Positions 15,751 to 23,463 of a stretch of 64,000 nucleotides of DNA are shown here, piece by piece. Source of the DNA: Actinoplanes sp. DH11 (GTDB lineage Bacteria > Actinomycetota > Actinomycetes > Mycobacteriales > Micromonosporaceae); NCBI RefSeq assembly GCF_020873875.1, contig NZ_JAHWGU010000018.1, positions 118,497 to 182,496 on the forward strand, read 5' to 3'. The position numbers were made by a program, and so were the translations under genes. Every line of letters starts with the position of its first letter. Within the stretch, counting starts at the first letter, position 1. The notes beneath the pieces were generated by a model. It worked only from the letters and a program-made list of their open reading frames with translations. It did not search any database and was not told the origin of the DNA.

Positions 15751-16717
15751 GCCGACCGGTGCTGACCCGGCCGATGCCGGCCTGATCGGTGCTGACCTGA
15801 TCAGGATCGGCCTGATCGGGGCCGGCCTGATCGGGGCTGAGCCGGCCTGGACCGGGCAGGCTCGGGCCGAACCGGCTGGGGCTGAACCGGCTGGGGCTGA
15901 ACCGGCTGGGGCTGAACCGGCTGGGGCTGAACCGGCTGGGGCTGAACCGGCTCGGGTTGACGCCGAGGATGCGCTTGAAGTGCCGGGTCAGGTGCGGCTG
16001 GTCGTAGAACCCGCTGCCAGCCGCCACCGTGCTCAGCGGCTGACCGGAAACGATCAGCCGGCGGGCGAGGTCGACGCGGCGCGAGATGAGGTACTGGTGC
16101 GGCGTCATGCCGAACTCGCGCCGGAACGAGCGGACCAGGTGCGCCGGGTCGAAGTGCAGGACGGCCGCGGCGTCAGTAAGCGGCAGGCCGTCGACGATGT
16201 GTTCCTCGAGCAGGTCATGGAGGGCGTGCGCGGCCTTGGCGCTGGGCGGTTCCGGCGGGGCGGGCGCGAGGTGCGTGCGCAGTCGTTCCAGGGCGAGGGC
16301 GAGGAGACCTTCGGCGGCGGCCTCCTCGGGCGTACGGAGACAGCGGTGCACCGCGGACACCCAGCGGTACAGCGATCGATCAGTGATGGCGGGCCGGTCC
16401 ACCGCGGCGCCGGTCAGTCGTTCCGGCAGCAGGCGCGGTTCCAGGTAGAGCACCCGTTTGCGGAACCCGTGCGGCCCGGCCGCGGTGCCGTTGTGCGGGA
16501 CCTTCGGCGGCAGCAGGGTGACCAGTTCGCCGTAGGCGCCGCGCTCGTGCCGGTCCAGGTCGTAGCGGACCGCGCCGTCGTCGACGAGCAGCACGGTCCA
16601 GGCGTCGTGGGCGTGCATCGGGTAGCCGTGCTCGCCGAACCGGGCGTGCAGCACCTCGGCCACCCCGTCCAGCGGCGGCCGCCAGGCCTCGAGCTGGAGC
16701 ACGTCAAAATCGTACAA
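15707..16717 (-). CDS. AraC-family regulator with repeat-built C-terminal tail
   Basis: About 336 aa. Residues 1-140 form a cupin-like ligand domain (MHAHDAWTVLLVDDGAVRYDLDRHE). Two helix-turn-helix motifs follow (about 165-265), including MTPHQYLISRRVDLARRLI and VAAGSGFYDQPHLTRHFKR. Family members normally end soon after GVNPSRF. Here the gene continues with five SRFSP repeats and a Gln/Asp/Pro-rich tail of about 50 residues, produced by a 15-bp tandem repeat. The start is uncertain: no good ribosome binding site is visible, TTG 16717 is my choice and GTG 16765 is possible. It may control the divergent DUF2000 gene or the convergent permease gene. Confidence 0.75.
   Translation of the reverse strand: MYDFDVLQLEAWRPPLDGVAEVLHARFGEHGYPMHAHDAWTVLLVDDGAVRYDLDRHERGAYGELVTLLPPKVPHNGTAAGPHGFRKRVLYLEPRLLPERLTGAAVDRPAITDRSLYRWVSAVHRCLRTPEEAAAEGLLALALERLRTHLAPAPPEPPSAKAAHALHDLLEEHIVDGLPLTDAAAVLHFDPAHLVRSFRREFGMTPHQYLISRRVDLARRLIVSGQPLSTVAAGSGFYDQPHLTRHFKRILGVNPSRFSPSRFSPSRFSPSRFSPSRFSPSRFGPSLPGPGRLSPDQAGPDQADPDQVSTDQAGIGRVSTGRLTAPSSPAPECPAA
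15869..15958. repeat. 15-bp tandem repeat at the 3' end of the araC-like gene
   Basis: Six copies of gaaccggctggggct (the last divergent) run from 15869 to 15958. On the coding strand each adds SRFSP. The unit appears to come from the natural end of the AraC domain (NPSRFS) and keeps the frame. Degenerate 12- to 15-bp repeats of cctgatcggggccgg continue toward the stop (about 15776-15850). Confidence 0.9.
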
Positions 16718-16752
16718 GACCTGGTGGACCGGCTCGGCCGACGATGGGCGGC

Positions 16753-17175
16753 ATGAACGCACCACTCCGCTTCGCCACCAAGATCGCCGTCCTGCTCCGG
16801 GACGACCTGCCGGTCTGGCAGCGCCTCAACGTGACCGCCTTCCTGGTCAGCGGCCTCGGTTCGGCCGACGCCGACCTGATCGGCGAGCCGTACGCCGACG
16901 CCGACGACGTCACCTATCTGCCGATGTTCCGCCAGCCCGTGCTGGTGTTCCAGGGCGGCAAGGAGGTGCTGACCGCGGCACACGGTCGCGCCCTCGCCCG
17001 GGGCGTGCACCTGTCGATCTTCACGTCGGACCTCTTCGCGACGGGCAACGACGCCGACAACCGGGCCGCGGTCCGGTCCGTCCCGACGGCTTCGCTGGAC
17101 CTGGTGGGACTGGGCGTGCACGGACCGCGGGTGGCCGTCGACAAGATCGTCAAGGGTGCGTCGATGCACGGCTGA
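16753..17175 (+). CDS. DUF2000 family protein
   Basis: 140 aa starting at ATG 16753 (MNAPLRFATKIAVLLRDDLP). The pattern KIAVLLRDDLPVWQRLNVTAFLVSG and a central QPVLVFQGG match DUF2000, a small cytosolic family with a peptidyl-tRNA-hydrolase-like fold in known structures and no assigned activity. It is divergent from the AraC-like gene; their starts are close, so regulation by that protein is plausible. ATG 16744 is an alternative start. A strong terminator follows at 17308-17336. Confidence 0.8.
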   Translation: MNAPLRFATKIAVLLRDDLPVWQRLNVTAFLVSGLGSADADLIGEPYADADDVTYLPMFRQPVLVFQGGKEVLTAAHGRALARGVHLSIFTSDLFATGNDADNRAAVRSVPTASLDLVGLGVHGPRVAVDKIVKGASMHG

Positions 17176-17307
17176 CGGGACTGCTCCGCCCGTACACCAG
17201 TCGCTGTTGATCTTTCGCAGATCGGGTCAAGTCCGACAGAACCGAAATGCTCGGATTTCCCGGATAGGTGCCGATTAACCAGCTGTGACGGTTATCGCGG
17301 CATCCCA

Positions 17308-17336
17308 GATGTCCCGGCCCTCGGGGCCGGGACATC
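17308..17336. terminator. Bidirectional intrinsic terminator
   Basis: Perfect 13-bp arms (GATGTCCCGGCCC at 17308-17320 and its complement at 17324-17336) flank a three-base loop. It stands between two convergent genes (DUF2000 and ROK) and can serve both. There is no long T-tract, which is usual in actinomycetes. Confidence 0.8.
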
Positions 17337-17353
17337 ACTGTGGGCCTGGACCG

Positions 17354-18607
17354 TCAGCGGGCGAGCCAGCGCATCGGGTCGTTGATGACGTCGCGGACGA
17401 CCGAGCGGGCGGCGCCGAGGGCTGGTGCTTCGGCACCGTACGCTGCGGCTCTGACCTCGGGTTGCGCCCAGCGCGCGCCCAGGAACGCGGCCCGCACCTC
17501 GCGCTCCACCTCGGGGCCAATCCAGGGCGCGAGGTCGCGGTAGATGCCGCCGAGCACGATCGTGCCGACGTCCAGCAGGTTGAGGCAACCGGCGAGGGCG
17601 AAGCCGAGCACCTGGCCGGCCCGGGCGAGGGCGGCAAGGGTGGCCGGATCGCCGGCGGCAGCGCGCCCGGCGATGAGTTCGGCGGTCGGTCGGACGCCCA
17701 GCATCGTCCCGGCGCCGGCCGTCACGCCCGCCGCGCGCAGGATCGCCTCGTGGCCCGCGTACCGCTCGAGGCAGCCGCGCCGCCCGCAGGGGCACTCCGG
17801 TCCGTCGCGATCGATGGTGAGGTGGCCGATCTCGCCGCTCCAGCCGTGCGCACCGCGGTAGAGCCGGCCGTCGAGCACGATCCCGGAGCCGACACCGATC
17901 TGACCGCTGACGTAGAGGTAACTCGCGCCGTCCCGGATGAGGTCCTGCTCGGAGAGCGCCGCGAAGTTGGCCTCGTTGTCGAGCGTGGCCCGCTCGCCGT
18001 GCACGTCCGCCGGCAGCACCTCGGCCACGTCGAGGTCGTGCCAGCCGAGGTTCGGCGCGAGGGTCACGGTGGCGCCGCGCCGGTCGACGATGCCCGGCAC
18101 CGCCACCGCGCTGCCGCAGAGGATCAGGCCGTCGTCCTCGGCCGCGTTCTGCGCGCCGCGGGCGAGCCGGGCGATCCGATCGAGCACTTCCCGCGTGCCC
18201 TGGCCGCGCTGGTCCTCGGAGACCACGTGCTTGTAGCGGACCTTGCCGGTCAGGTCGACGACGCAGACCGCGGTGTAGTCGACGTTGACGTCGATGCCCA
18301 GCCCGGCCGGACCGTCGTCGCGCAGGCCGAGGCCGGTGCCCGGGCGGCCCGCCTTGACCCGGGTCGTGGTGCCGGTGTCGCGTACCTCGCGGACCAGGCC
18401 GCCGTCGATCAGTTCCTCGATGAGCGAGCAGGCGGTGGAGCGGTTGAGGCCGGTCGCGGCCGAGATGCCGGCGCGGGAGATCTCGCCGGACTGTTCGGCC
18501 ACGCAGTGCAGGGCCATCGCGAGATGGGCGGCGCGTGGGTTGACGGTCGTGGATCTGCGGCCGGTCTGCGGGGCGCCCTGGGTCCGCGTCGCACCGTCGG
18601 AAGGCAT
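17354..18607 (-). CDS. ROK-family transcriptional repressor (XylR/NagC type)
   Basis: 417 aa. Residues about 20-90 form a winged helix (ISAATGLNRSTACSLIEELIDGGLV), and the rest is a ROK sugar-kinase-like fold with the zinc motif CPCGRRGCLERYAG (about residue 270) and a glycine-rich LDNEANFAALSE region. Proteins of this kind repress sugar-uptake genes and are released by the sugar. I chose ATG 18607 because GAGAGGAG precedes it. It is divergent from the ChvE-type sugar operon, its likely target. Two copies of CAACAAATAG in the shared region resemble the half-site of known XylR operators. Confidence 0.88.
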   Translation of the reverse strand: MPSDGATRTQGAPQTGRRSTTVNPRAAHLAMALHCVAEQSGEISRAGISAATGLNRSTACSLIEELIDGGLVREVRDTGTTTRVKAGRPGTGLGLRDDGPAGLGIDVNVDYTAVCVVDLTGKVRYKHVVSEDQRGQGTREVLDRIARLARGAQNAAEDDGLILCGSAVAVPGIVDRRGATVTLAPNLGWHDLDVAEVLPADVHGERATLDNEANFAALSEQDLIRDGASYLYVSGQIGVGSGIVLDGRLYRGAHGWSGEIGHLTIDRDGPECPCGRRGCLERYAGHEAILRAAGVTAGAGTMLGVRPTAELIAGRAAAGDPATLAALARAGQVLGFALAGCLNLLDVGTIVLGGIYRDLAPWIGPEVEREVRAAFLGARWAQPEVRAAAYGAEAPALGAARSVVRDVINDPMRWLAR

Positions 18608-18670
18608 CGCCGCTCCTCTCGCGCTGTGTGCCGTCACGATAGCGGTCCGTACGTGGCCACCCCTCGGCGC

Positions 18671-18698
18671 ATTAGTCGGAGTAGACAACAAATAGTAT
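18671..18698. promoter_or_regulatory. Candidate ROK operator 1
   Basis: ATTAGT (18671-18676) and CAACAAATAG (18686-18695) resemble the two halves of the Bacillus XylR operator (TTAGTTTGTT...AACAAACTAA). It lies about 65 bp upstream of the ROK gene start, suited to self-control. Assignment is by resemblance only. Confidence 0.45.
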
Positions 18699-18870
18699 GG
18701 CCCGCACCCCGTCACGGGCCGTGCTGTCAACGTGCGCTACCTCCCATCACGCGCCTGCGTTCTGAGCAGGCAAGTCCGCTTCCTGCGGATCTATATTGGG
18801 AGCCGTCGCTCACATTGAGTGTTACGGAGCCGTTACGGATCACCGCGTGCAACGCGCTCCTCTGAGCGTA

Positions 18871-18892
18871 TGTTGTGCCCAGCAACAAATAG
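18871..18892. promoter_or_regulatory. Candidate ROK operator 2
   Basis: TGTTG (18871-18875) and CAACA (18883-18887) form an inverted repeat with seven bases between, and CAACAAATAG (18883-18892) repeats the sequence of operator 1 exactly. It is about 80 bp upstream of the chvE-like start, where it could overlap the promoter (TATGTT at 18869-18874 is a possible -10). Confidence 0.5.
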
Positions 18893-18969
18893 ACCCCCGG
18901 CAGACATCGGCCTGCCGGTTGACGAGTTCGGCCCGCGCTGTCGCGGGCCATATAGGAAAGGAGACGTCG

Positions 18970-20088
18970 GTGTCCAAGAACTTCCGGGTTCTCGCGGCGG
19001 TCACCCTGGCCGCGACTCTGGCCGCGGCGTCGGGTTGCAGCAGCAGCCGCGACAGCGACGAGGGCTCCGGTTCCGGCAGCTCGAGCAACCTGGTCGGCAT
19101 CGCGATGCCGACCAAGAGCCTCGAGCGCTGGAACAACGACGGAGCTCACCTTGACGAGCTGCTGAAGAAGGCCGGCTACGAGACGTCGCTGCAGTACGCC
19201 GACAACAAGGTCGACCAGCAGATCACCCAGCTCCAGAACATGATCAACCTGAACCCGAAGGTTCTGGTTGTCGCCTCCATCGACGGCACCGCGCTCGGCC
19301 CGGTGCTCGAGAAGGCCGCCGCGCAGAAGATCAAGGTCATCGCCTACGACCGCCTGATCAACTCGACGCAGAACGTCGACTACTACGCGACGTTCGACAA
19401 CTACCAGGTCGGCAAGCTCCAGGGCGAGTTCATCGTGGAGCAGCTGGGCCTGAAGGACGGCAAGGGCCCGTTCAACATCGAGCCCTTCGCCGGCTCGTCG
19501 GACGACAACAACGCCAAGTTCTTCTTCTCCGGCGCGTGGGACGTCCTCAAGCCGTACGTGGACAGCAAGAAGCTGGTCATCCAGTCCGGCAAGAAGCTGG
19601 CCAGCAACGAGGACTGGAAGAACGTCTCGATCGACGGCTGGAGCTCGCAGAAGGCCCAGGCCGAGATGGACAACCGCCTGAACTCGTTCTACACGGGCGG
19701 CAAGAAGGTCGACGTCGTTCTCTCCCCGAACGACTCGCTGGCGCTGGGCATCGAGCAGTCGCTCGAGTCCCAGGGCTACAAGCCGGGCGCCGACTGGCCG
19801 GTCATCACCGGTCAGGACGCCGACCTGGCGAACGTGAAGAACATGCTGGCCGACAAGCAGTCGATGACGGTCTGGAAGGACACCCGCACCCTGGGTGAGC
19901 AGGTCTCCAAGATGGTCGACCAGATCATCAAGGGCGAGACCGTCGAGACGAACGACACCACCACCTACAACAACGGTGTCAAGGTCGTTCCCTCCTACCT
20001 GCTTCCGCCGGTCGTCGTCACCAAGGCCGACGTGCAGACCAAGCTCGTCGACTCCGGCTTCTACACCGCCGACAAGCTCGGCCTGTAA
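18970..20088 (+). CDS. chvE: Multiple-monosaccharide ABC transporter, sugar-binding lipoprotein (ChvE type)
   Basis: 372 aa. It starts at GTG 18970 behind AAAGGAGA. The N-terminus is a lipoprotein signal ending LAAASGC (Cys at about 23), so the protein is anchored outside the membrane. The body is a periplasmic-binding fold of the ChvE/XylF class (YADNKVDQQITQLQNMI, VIAYDRLI, SPNDSLALGIEQSLE). ChvE-type proteins bind arabinose, xylose, galactose or glucose. The start of an operon with MmsA and MmsB; a stem-loop follows this gene, which should keep the binding protein more abundant than the membrane parts. Confidence 0.9.
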   Translation: MSKNFRVLAAVTLAATLAAASGCSSSRDSDEGSGSGSSSNLVGIAMPTKSLERWNNDGAHLDELLKKAGYETSLQYADNKVDQQITQLQNMINLNPKVLVVASIDGTALGPVLEKAAAQKIKVIAYDRLINSTQNVDYYATFDNYQVGKLQGEFIVEQLGLKDGKGPFNIEPFAGSSDDNNAKFFFSGAWDVLKPYVDSKKLVIQSGKKLASNEDWKNVSIDGWSSQKAQAEMDNRLNSFYTGGKKVDVVLSPNDSLALGIEQSLESQGYKPGADWPVITGQDADLANVKNMLADKQSMTVWKDTRTLGEQVSKMVDQIIKGETVETNDTTTYNNGVKVVPSYLLPPVVVTKADVQTKLVDSGFYTADKLGL

Positions 20089-20112
20089 CGCCTGCCAGCT
20101 CCTGCTGGGACC

Positions 20113-20151
20113 GGCCGGGTCCTGTCACCGCACACGTGGCAGGACCCGGCC
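20113..20151 (+). terminator. Intercistronic stem-loop after the sugar-binding gene
   Basis: Perfect 12-bp arms GGCCGGGTCCTG (20113-20124) and CAGGACCCGGCC (20140-20151) with a 15-base loop lie in the 102-bp gap between the binding protein and the ATPase. It has no T-tract. It probably acts as a partial terminator or mRNA 3'-end protector. Confidence 0.65.
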
Positions 20152-20190
20152 AAGGCCCCGGTCCGACCCCCCTACAGCAAGCGAGTTGCG

Positions 20191-21747
20191 ATGGCCAACG
20201 ACGACAAGACCCCGATTCTGGAGATGCGGGGCATTACGAAGACTTTCCCGGGCGTCAAAGCGCTCTCGGACGTCACGCTGAGCGTGACTCGCGGGGAGGT
20301 CCACGCGATTTGTGGCGAGAACGGTGCCGGCAAGTCGACGCTCATGAAGGTGCTCAGCGGGGTCTACCCGTACGGCACCTATGACGGCGACATCGTCTTC
20401 GAGGGCGAGGTCGGCCGGTTCCGGACGACGCGCGACTCCGAGGACCTCGGCATCGTCATCATCCACCAGGAGCTGGCGCTCAGCCCGTACCTCTCGATCG
20501 CCGAGAACATCTTCCTCGGCAACGAGCGGGCCAAGGGTGGCGTCATCAACTGGGCGCAGACCAACAGGCAGGCGTCCGAGCTGCTCGCCCGCGTCGGGCT
20601 CGACGAAGCCCCCGACACCAAGATCATGGACATCGGTGTCGGCAAGCAGCAGCTCGTGGAGATCGCCAAAGCGCTCTCCAAGAAGGTGAAGCTGCTCATC
20701 CTCGACGAGCCCACCGCGGCGCTCAACGACGAGGACAGCGCGCACCTGCTGACCCTGCTCCGGCAACTGCGGGATCAGGGCATCACGTCGATCATCATCT
20801 CGCACAAGCTGAACGAGATCGCGGCGATCGCCGACAGCACGACGATCATTCGCGACGGTCAGAGCATCGAGACCCTCGACATGCACGGGGCGGAGCCGGT
20901 CACCGAGGACCGCATCATCCGCGGCATGGTCGGCCGGGACCTCGCCCACCGCTACCCCGACCACACGCCGAAGATCGGCGAAGAGGTCCTGCGGATCGAG
21001 GACTGGACCGTGCACCACCCGAACGACCCGAACCGGGTCGTCGTCGACAACGCGCGCCTCGACGTGCGGGCCGGCGAGATCGTCGGCATCGCCGGCCTGA
21101 TGGGTGCCGGCCGCACCGAACTCGCGATGAGCGTCTTCGGCCGCAGCTACGGCACGAACATCTCCGGCAAGGTCTACCTGCACGGCAAAGAGGTCACGCT
21201 GAAGACGGTCGACGCGGCGATCCAGCACGGCATCGCGTACGCGACCGAGGACCGCAAGCACTACGGCCTCAACCTGATCGAGGACATCAAGCGCAACACC
21301 TCCGCCGCCAACCTCAAGCGGATCTCCAAGCTGGGCGTCGTCAACGCCTCGCAGGAGGTCACCTGGGCGGAGCGGTTCCGCAAGGACATGAAGACCAAGG
21401 CGAACAGTGTGGACGTCGTGGTCGGCAAACTGTCCGGCGGCAACCAGCAGAAGGTCGTCCTCAGCAAGTGGCTCTTCGCCGAGCCCGAGGTCCTCATCCT
21501 CGACGAGCCGACCCGTGGCATCGATGTCGGCGCCAAATACGAGATCTACGAGATCATCAACAAGCTTGCCGACTCCGGCAAAGCCGTCATTGTGATCTCC
21601 TCCGAGCTGCCTGAGCTGCTCGGCATCTGTGACCGGATCTACGCGATGAGCCAGGGTCGAGTCACCGGACAGATTCCCCGCGCGGAAGCCACCCAAGAGG
21701 GGCTGATGCGTTTCATGACCCAGGAGAAGAGCGGAGCAACGCGGTGA
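20191..21747 (+). CDS. mmsA: Multiple-monosaccharide ABC transporter, ATP-binding protein
   Basis: 518 aa with two ABC domains in one chain, as in XylG/MmsA. Domain 1 has GENGAGKST (about residue 46) and LLILDEPTAAL (about 170). Domain 2 has a degenerate Walker A (GLMGAGRTEL, about 306), the signature LSGGNQQKVVLSKWL (about 412) and LILDEPTRGIDVGAK (about 438). The asymmetric second site is normal for this class. It energises uptake of the sugar delivered by the ChvE-type lipoprotein. The stop overlaps the permease start (GTGA). Confidence 0.92.
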   Translation: MANDDKTPILEMRGITKTFPGVKALSDVTLSVTRGEVHAICGENGAGKSTLMKVLSGVYPYGTYDGDIVFEGEVGRFRTTRDSEDLGIVIIHQELALSPYLSIAENIFLGNERAKGGVINWAQTNRQASELLARVGLDEAPDTKIMDIGVGKQQLVEIAKALSKKVKLLILDEPTAALNDEDSAHLLTLLRQLRDQGITSIIISHKLNEIAAIADSTTIIRDGQSIETLDMHGAEPVTEDRIIRGMVGRDLAHRYPDHTPKIGEEVLRIEDWTVHHPNDPNRVVVDNARLDVRAGEIVGIAGLMGAGRTELAMSVFGRSYGTNISGKVYLHGKEVTLKTVDAAIQHGIAYATEDRKHYGLNLIEDIKRNTSAANLKRISKLGVVNASQEVTWAERFRKDMKTKANSVDVVVGKLSGGNQQKVVLSKWLFAEPEVLILDEPTRGIDVGAKYEIYEIINKLADSGKAVIVISSELPELLGICDRIYAMSQGRVTGQIPRAEATQEGLMRFMTQEKSGATR

Positions 21748-22973
21748 GCGCTTCCACCACTCTGGCGCAGCCGACGGCACAGCCGGGCCCCAGCAAGAAG
21801 AACGACGGCGGCTCGCTGAAGAGCTACCTCCAGCAGAACCTGCGCCAGTACGGCATGATCGCGGCGCTGGTCGTCATCGTCGCGCTCTTCCAGATCCTGA
21901 CCGACGGCAAGCTGCTGCTGCCGAACAACGTCGCGTCGCTGATCCAGCAGAACGCGTACGTCTTCGTCCTCACCATCGGCATGGTGATGATCATCGTGGC
22001 CGGCCACATCGACCTGTCGGTCGGTTCGGTGGTCGCCTTCATCGGCGGTGTGGCCGCCCTGCTGATCACCGACTGGGACCTTCCGTGGCTGCTCGCGGTC
22101 GTCCTCGCGGTCGCGATGGGTGGCGTCGTCGGCGCCTGGCAGGGCTTCTGGGTCGCGTACGTCGGCATTCCGGCCTTCATCGTCACCCTCGGCGGCATGC
22201 TGATCTTCCGCGGTCTGGCGATCGTCATGGTCGGCACCACGGTCGCCGGCCTGCCCAGCGGCTTCAACGACATCAGCAACGGTTCGCTGCCGGCCGCTCT
22301 CGGCTACCTCGGCAACCTCGACGGCCTCACCGTCCTGATCGGTGTCCTCGCGATCGCCGGTCTCGCCGTCAGCCAGATCCGGACCCGCCACGAACTGGTC
22401 AAGAACGACTTGCGTACGGAGCCGTTCGTCGCGTTCATCGGCAAGCTGGTGGTCTCGGCCCTCGTCGTCGGCTACATCACCTACCTGCTCGCCAGCAGCG
22501 CCGGTGGCACGCCGATCGTGCTGGTCATCGTCGGTGTGCTGGTCCTGCTCTACACGTTCATCATGAACAACACGGTCTTCGGCCGGCACATCTACGCGAT
22601 GGGCGGCAACCTGCCCGCCGCGATGCTCAGCGGTGTGAAGACCAAGCGCGTCAACTTCATGCTCTTCGTGAACATGGGCCTGCTCGCCGGTGTCGCCGCC
22701 GTCATCACCACCTCCCGCGCCGGCTCCGCCGTCGCCGCCGCCGGCACCAACTTCGAGCTGGACGCCATCGCCGCAGCCTTCATCGGCGGCACCGCCGTCA
22801 ACGGCGGCGTAGGCAAGATCACCGGCGCCATCATCGGCGCCCTGATCATGGGCGTCCTCAACATGGGCCTCTCGATCATGAGCGTCGACCCCGCGTGGCA
22901 GCAGGCCATCAAGGGCCTCGTCCTGATCGCCGCCGTAGCGTTCGACATCCTGAACAAGCGCCGCGCCAAGTAA
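21744..22973 (+). CDS. mmsB: Multiple-monosaccharide ABC transporter, permease
   Basis: 409 aa with about ten membrane segments. Family marks include VMIIVAGHIDLSVGSVVAFIGG (given in part), GGVVGAWQGFWVAYVGIPAFIVTLGG (in part) and FIGGTAVNGGVGKITGAIIGALIMG near the end, typical of the XylH/MmsB class. It starts at GTG 21744 and overlaps the ATPase gene by four bases. A clear terminator at 22992-23027 ends the operon. Confidence 0.92.
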   Translation: MSASTTLAQPTAQPGPSKKNDGGSLKSYLQQNLRQYGMIAALVVIVALFQILTDGKLLLPNNVASLIQQNAYVFVLTIGMVMIIVAGHIDLSVGSVVAFIGGVAALLITDWDLPWLLAVVLAVAMGGVVGAWQGFWVAYVGIPAFIVTLGGMLIFRGLAIVMVGTTVAGLPSGFNDISNGSLPAALGYLGNLDGLTVLIGVLAIAGLAVSQIRTRHELVKNDLRTEPFVAFIGKLVVSALVVGYITYLLASSAGGTPIVLVIVGVLVLLYTFIMNNTVFGRHIYAMGGNLPAAMLSGVKTKRVNFMLFVNMGLLAGVAAVITTSRAGSAVAAAGTNFELDAIAAAFIGGTAVNGGVGKITGAIIGALIMGVLNMGLSIMSVDPAWQQAIKGLVLIAAVAFDILNKRRAK

Positions 22974-22991
22974 CACCCAGCCCCACCCTCA

Positions 22992-23027
22992 GAACAGCGC
23001 CGCCGGCCCAGCCGGTCGGCGCTGTTC
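22992..23027 (+). terminator. Intrinsic terminator of the monosaccharide ABC operon
   Basis: Perfect 11-bp arms GAACAGCGCCG (22992-23002) and CGGCGCTGTTC (23017-23027), with an inner CCGG/CCGG pair, are followed by CGTTT. It starts 18 bp after the permease stop. Confidence 0.85.
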
Positions 23028-23206
23028 CGTTTCCAGGCCAGCCCAGACCAGCCCAGCTCAGCCGCCTTCGCCCGCCCGGCTTTCGCGCGCCGCCGTTCCG
23101 GTTGGGCCAGGTTCGGCGTGCTCTCGTTCCGGTTCGGTCCGGCTTGGGCGCGTTCCCGCTCCGGTCCGGCTTTGGCGTTCGCCCTCCGTGTCGCGTGGTG
23201 CCCTCG

Positions 23207-23251
23207 GTGCCGCGCTATGTCGTGCCGCGCTATGTCGTGCCGCGCTATGTC
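23207..23251. repeat. 15-bp tandem repeat, three copies
   Basis: Three exact copies of gtgccgcgctatgtc start at 23207, 23222 and 23237. They pass directly into the 39-bp repeat array, which shares the gtgccg core, so one array may have grown out of the other. Confidence 0.9.
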
Positions 23252-23263
23252 GTGCCGCGCCGC

Positions 23264-23415
23264 GCGGTGCTCACCGTGCCGTGCTCTGTCGTCTTGCGCC
23301 GCGCGGTGCTCACCGTGCCGTGCTCTGTCGTCTTGCGCCGCGCGGTGCTCACCGTGCCGTGCTCTGTCGTCTTGCGCCGCGCGGTGCTCACCGTGCCGCG
23401 CCCTGTCGTGCTGCG
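23264..23415. repeat. 39-bp tandem repeat, about four copies
   Basis: Three almost identical 39-bp units start at 23264, 23303 and 23342, with a diverged partial copy from 23381. Each begins gcggtgctcaccgtgccg and contains ctctgtcgtcttgcg. The array lies between two convergent genes. Confidence 0.9.
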
Positions 23416-23463
23416 CCGCGCTATGCCCTTCCGCTCCGGGGTGGCGCGGATGTCAGTTGGCCG

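Larger units (their letters stand above)
23028..23463. other. Non-coding minisatellite region
   Basis: About 435 bp lie between the ABC operon terminator and the lectin gene stop. All three forward frames stay open over much of it, but this is caused by the repeat units (15 and 39 bp, multiples of three); there is no ribosome binding site or recognisable protein. I do not call a gene here. Confidence 0.6.

Noticed and set aside
23207..23415. The 15/39-bp arrays considered as CRISPR
   Set aside because: There are no unique spacers between units and no cas genes.
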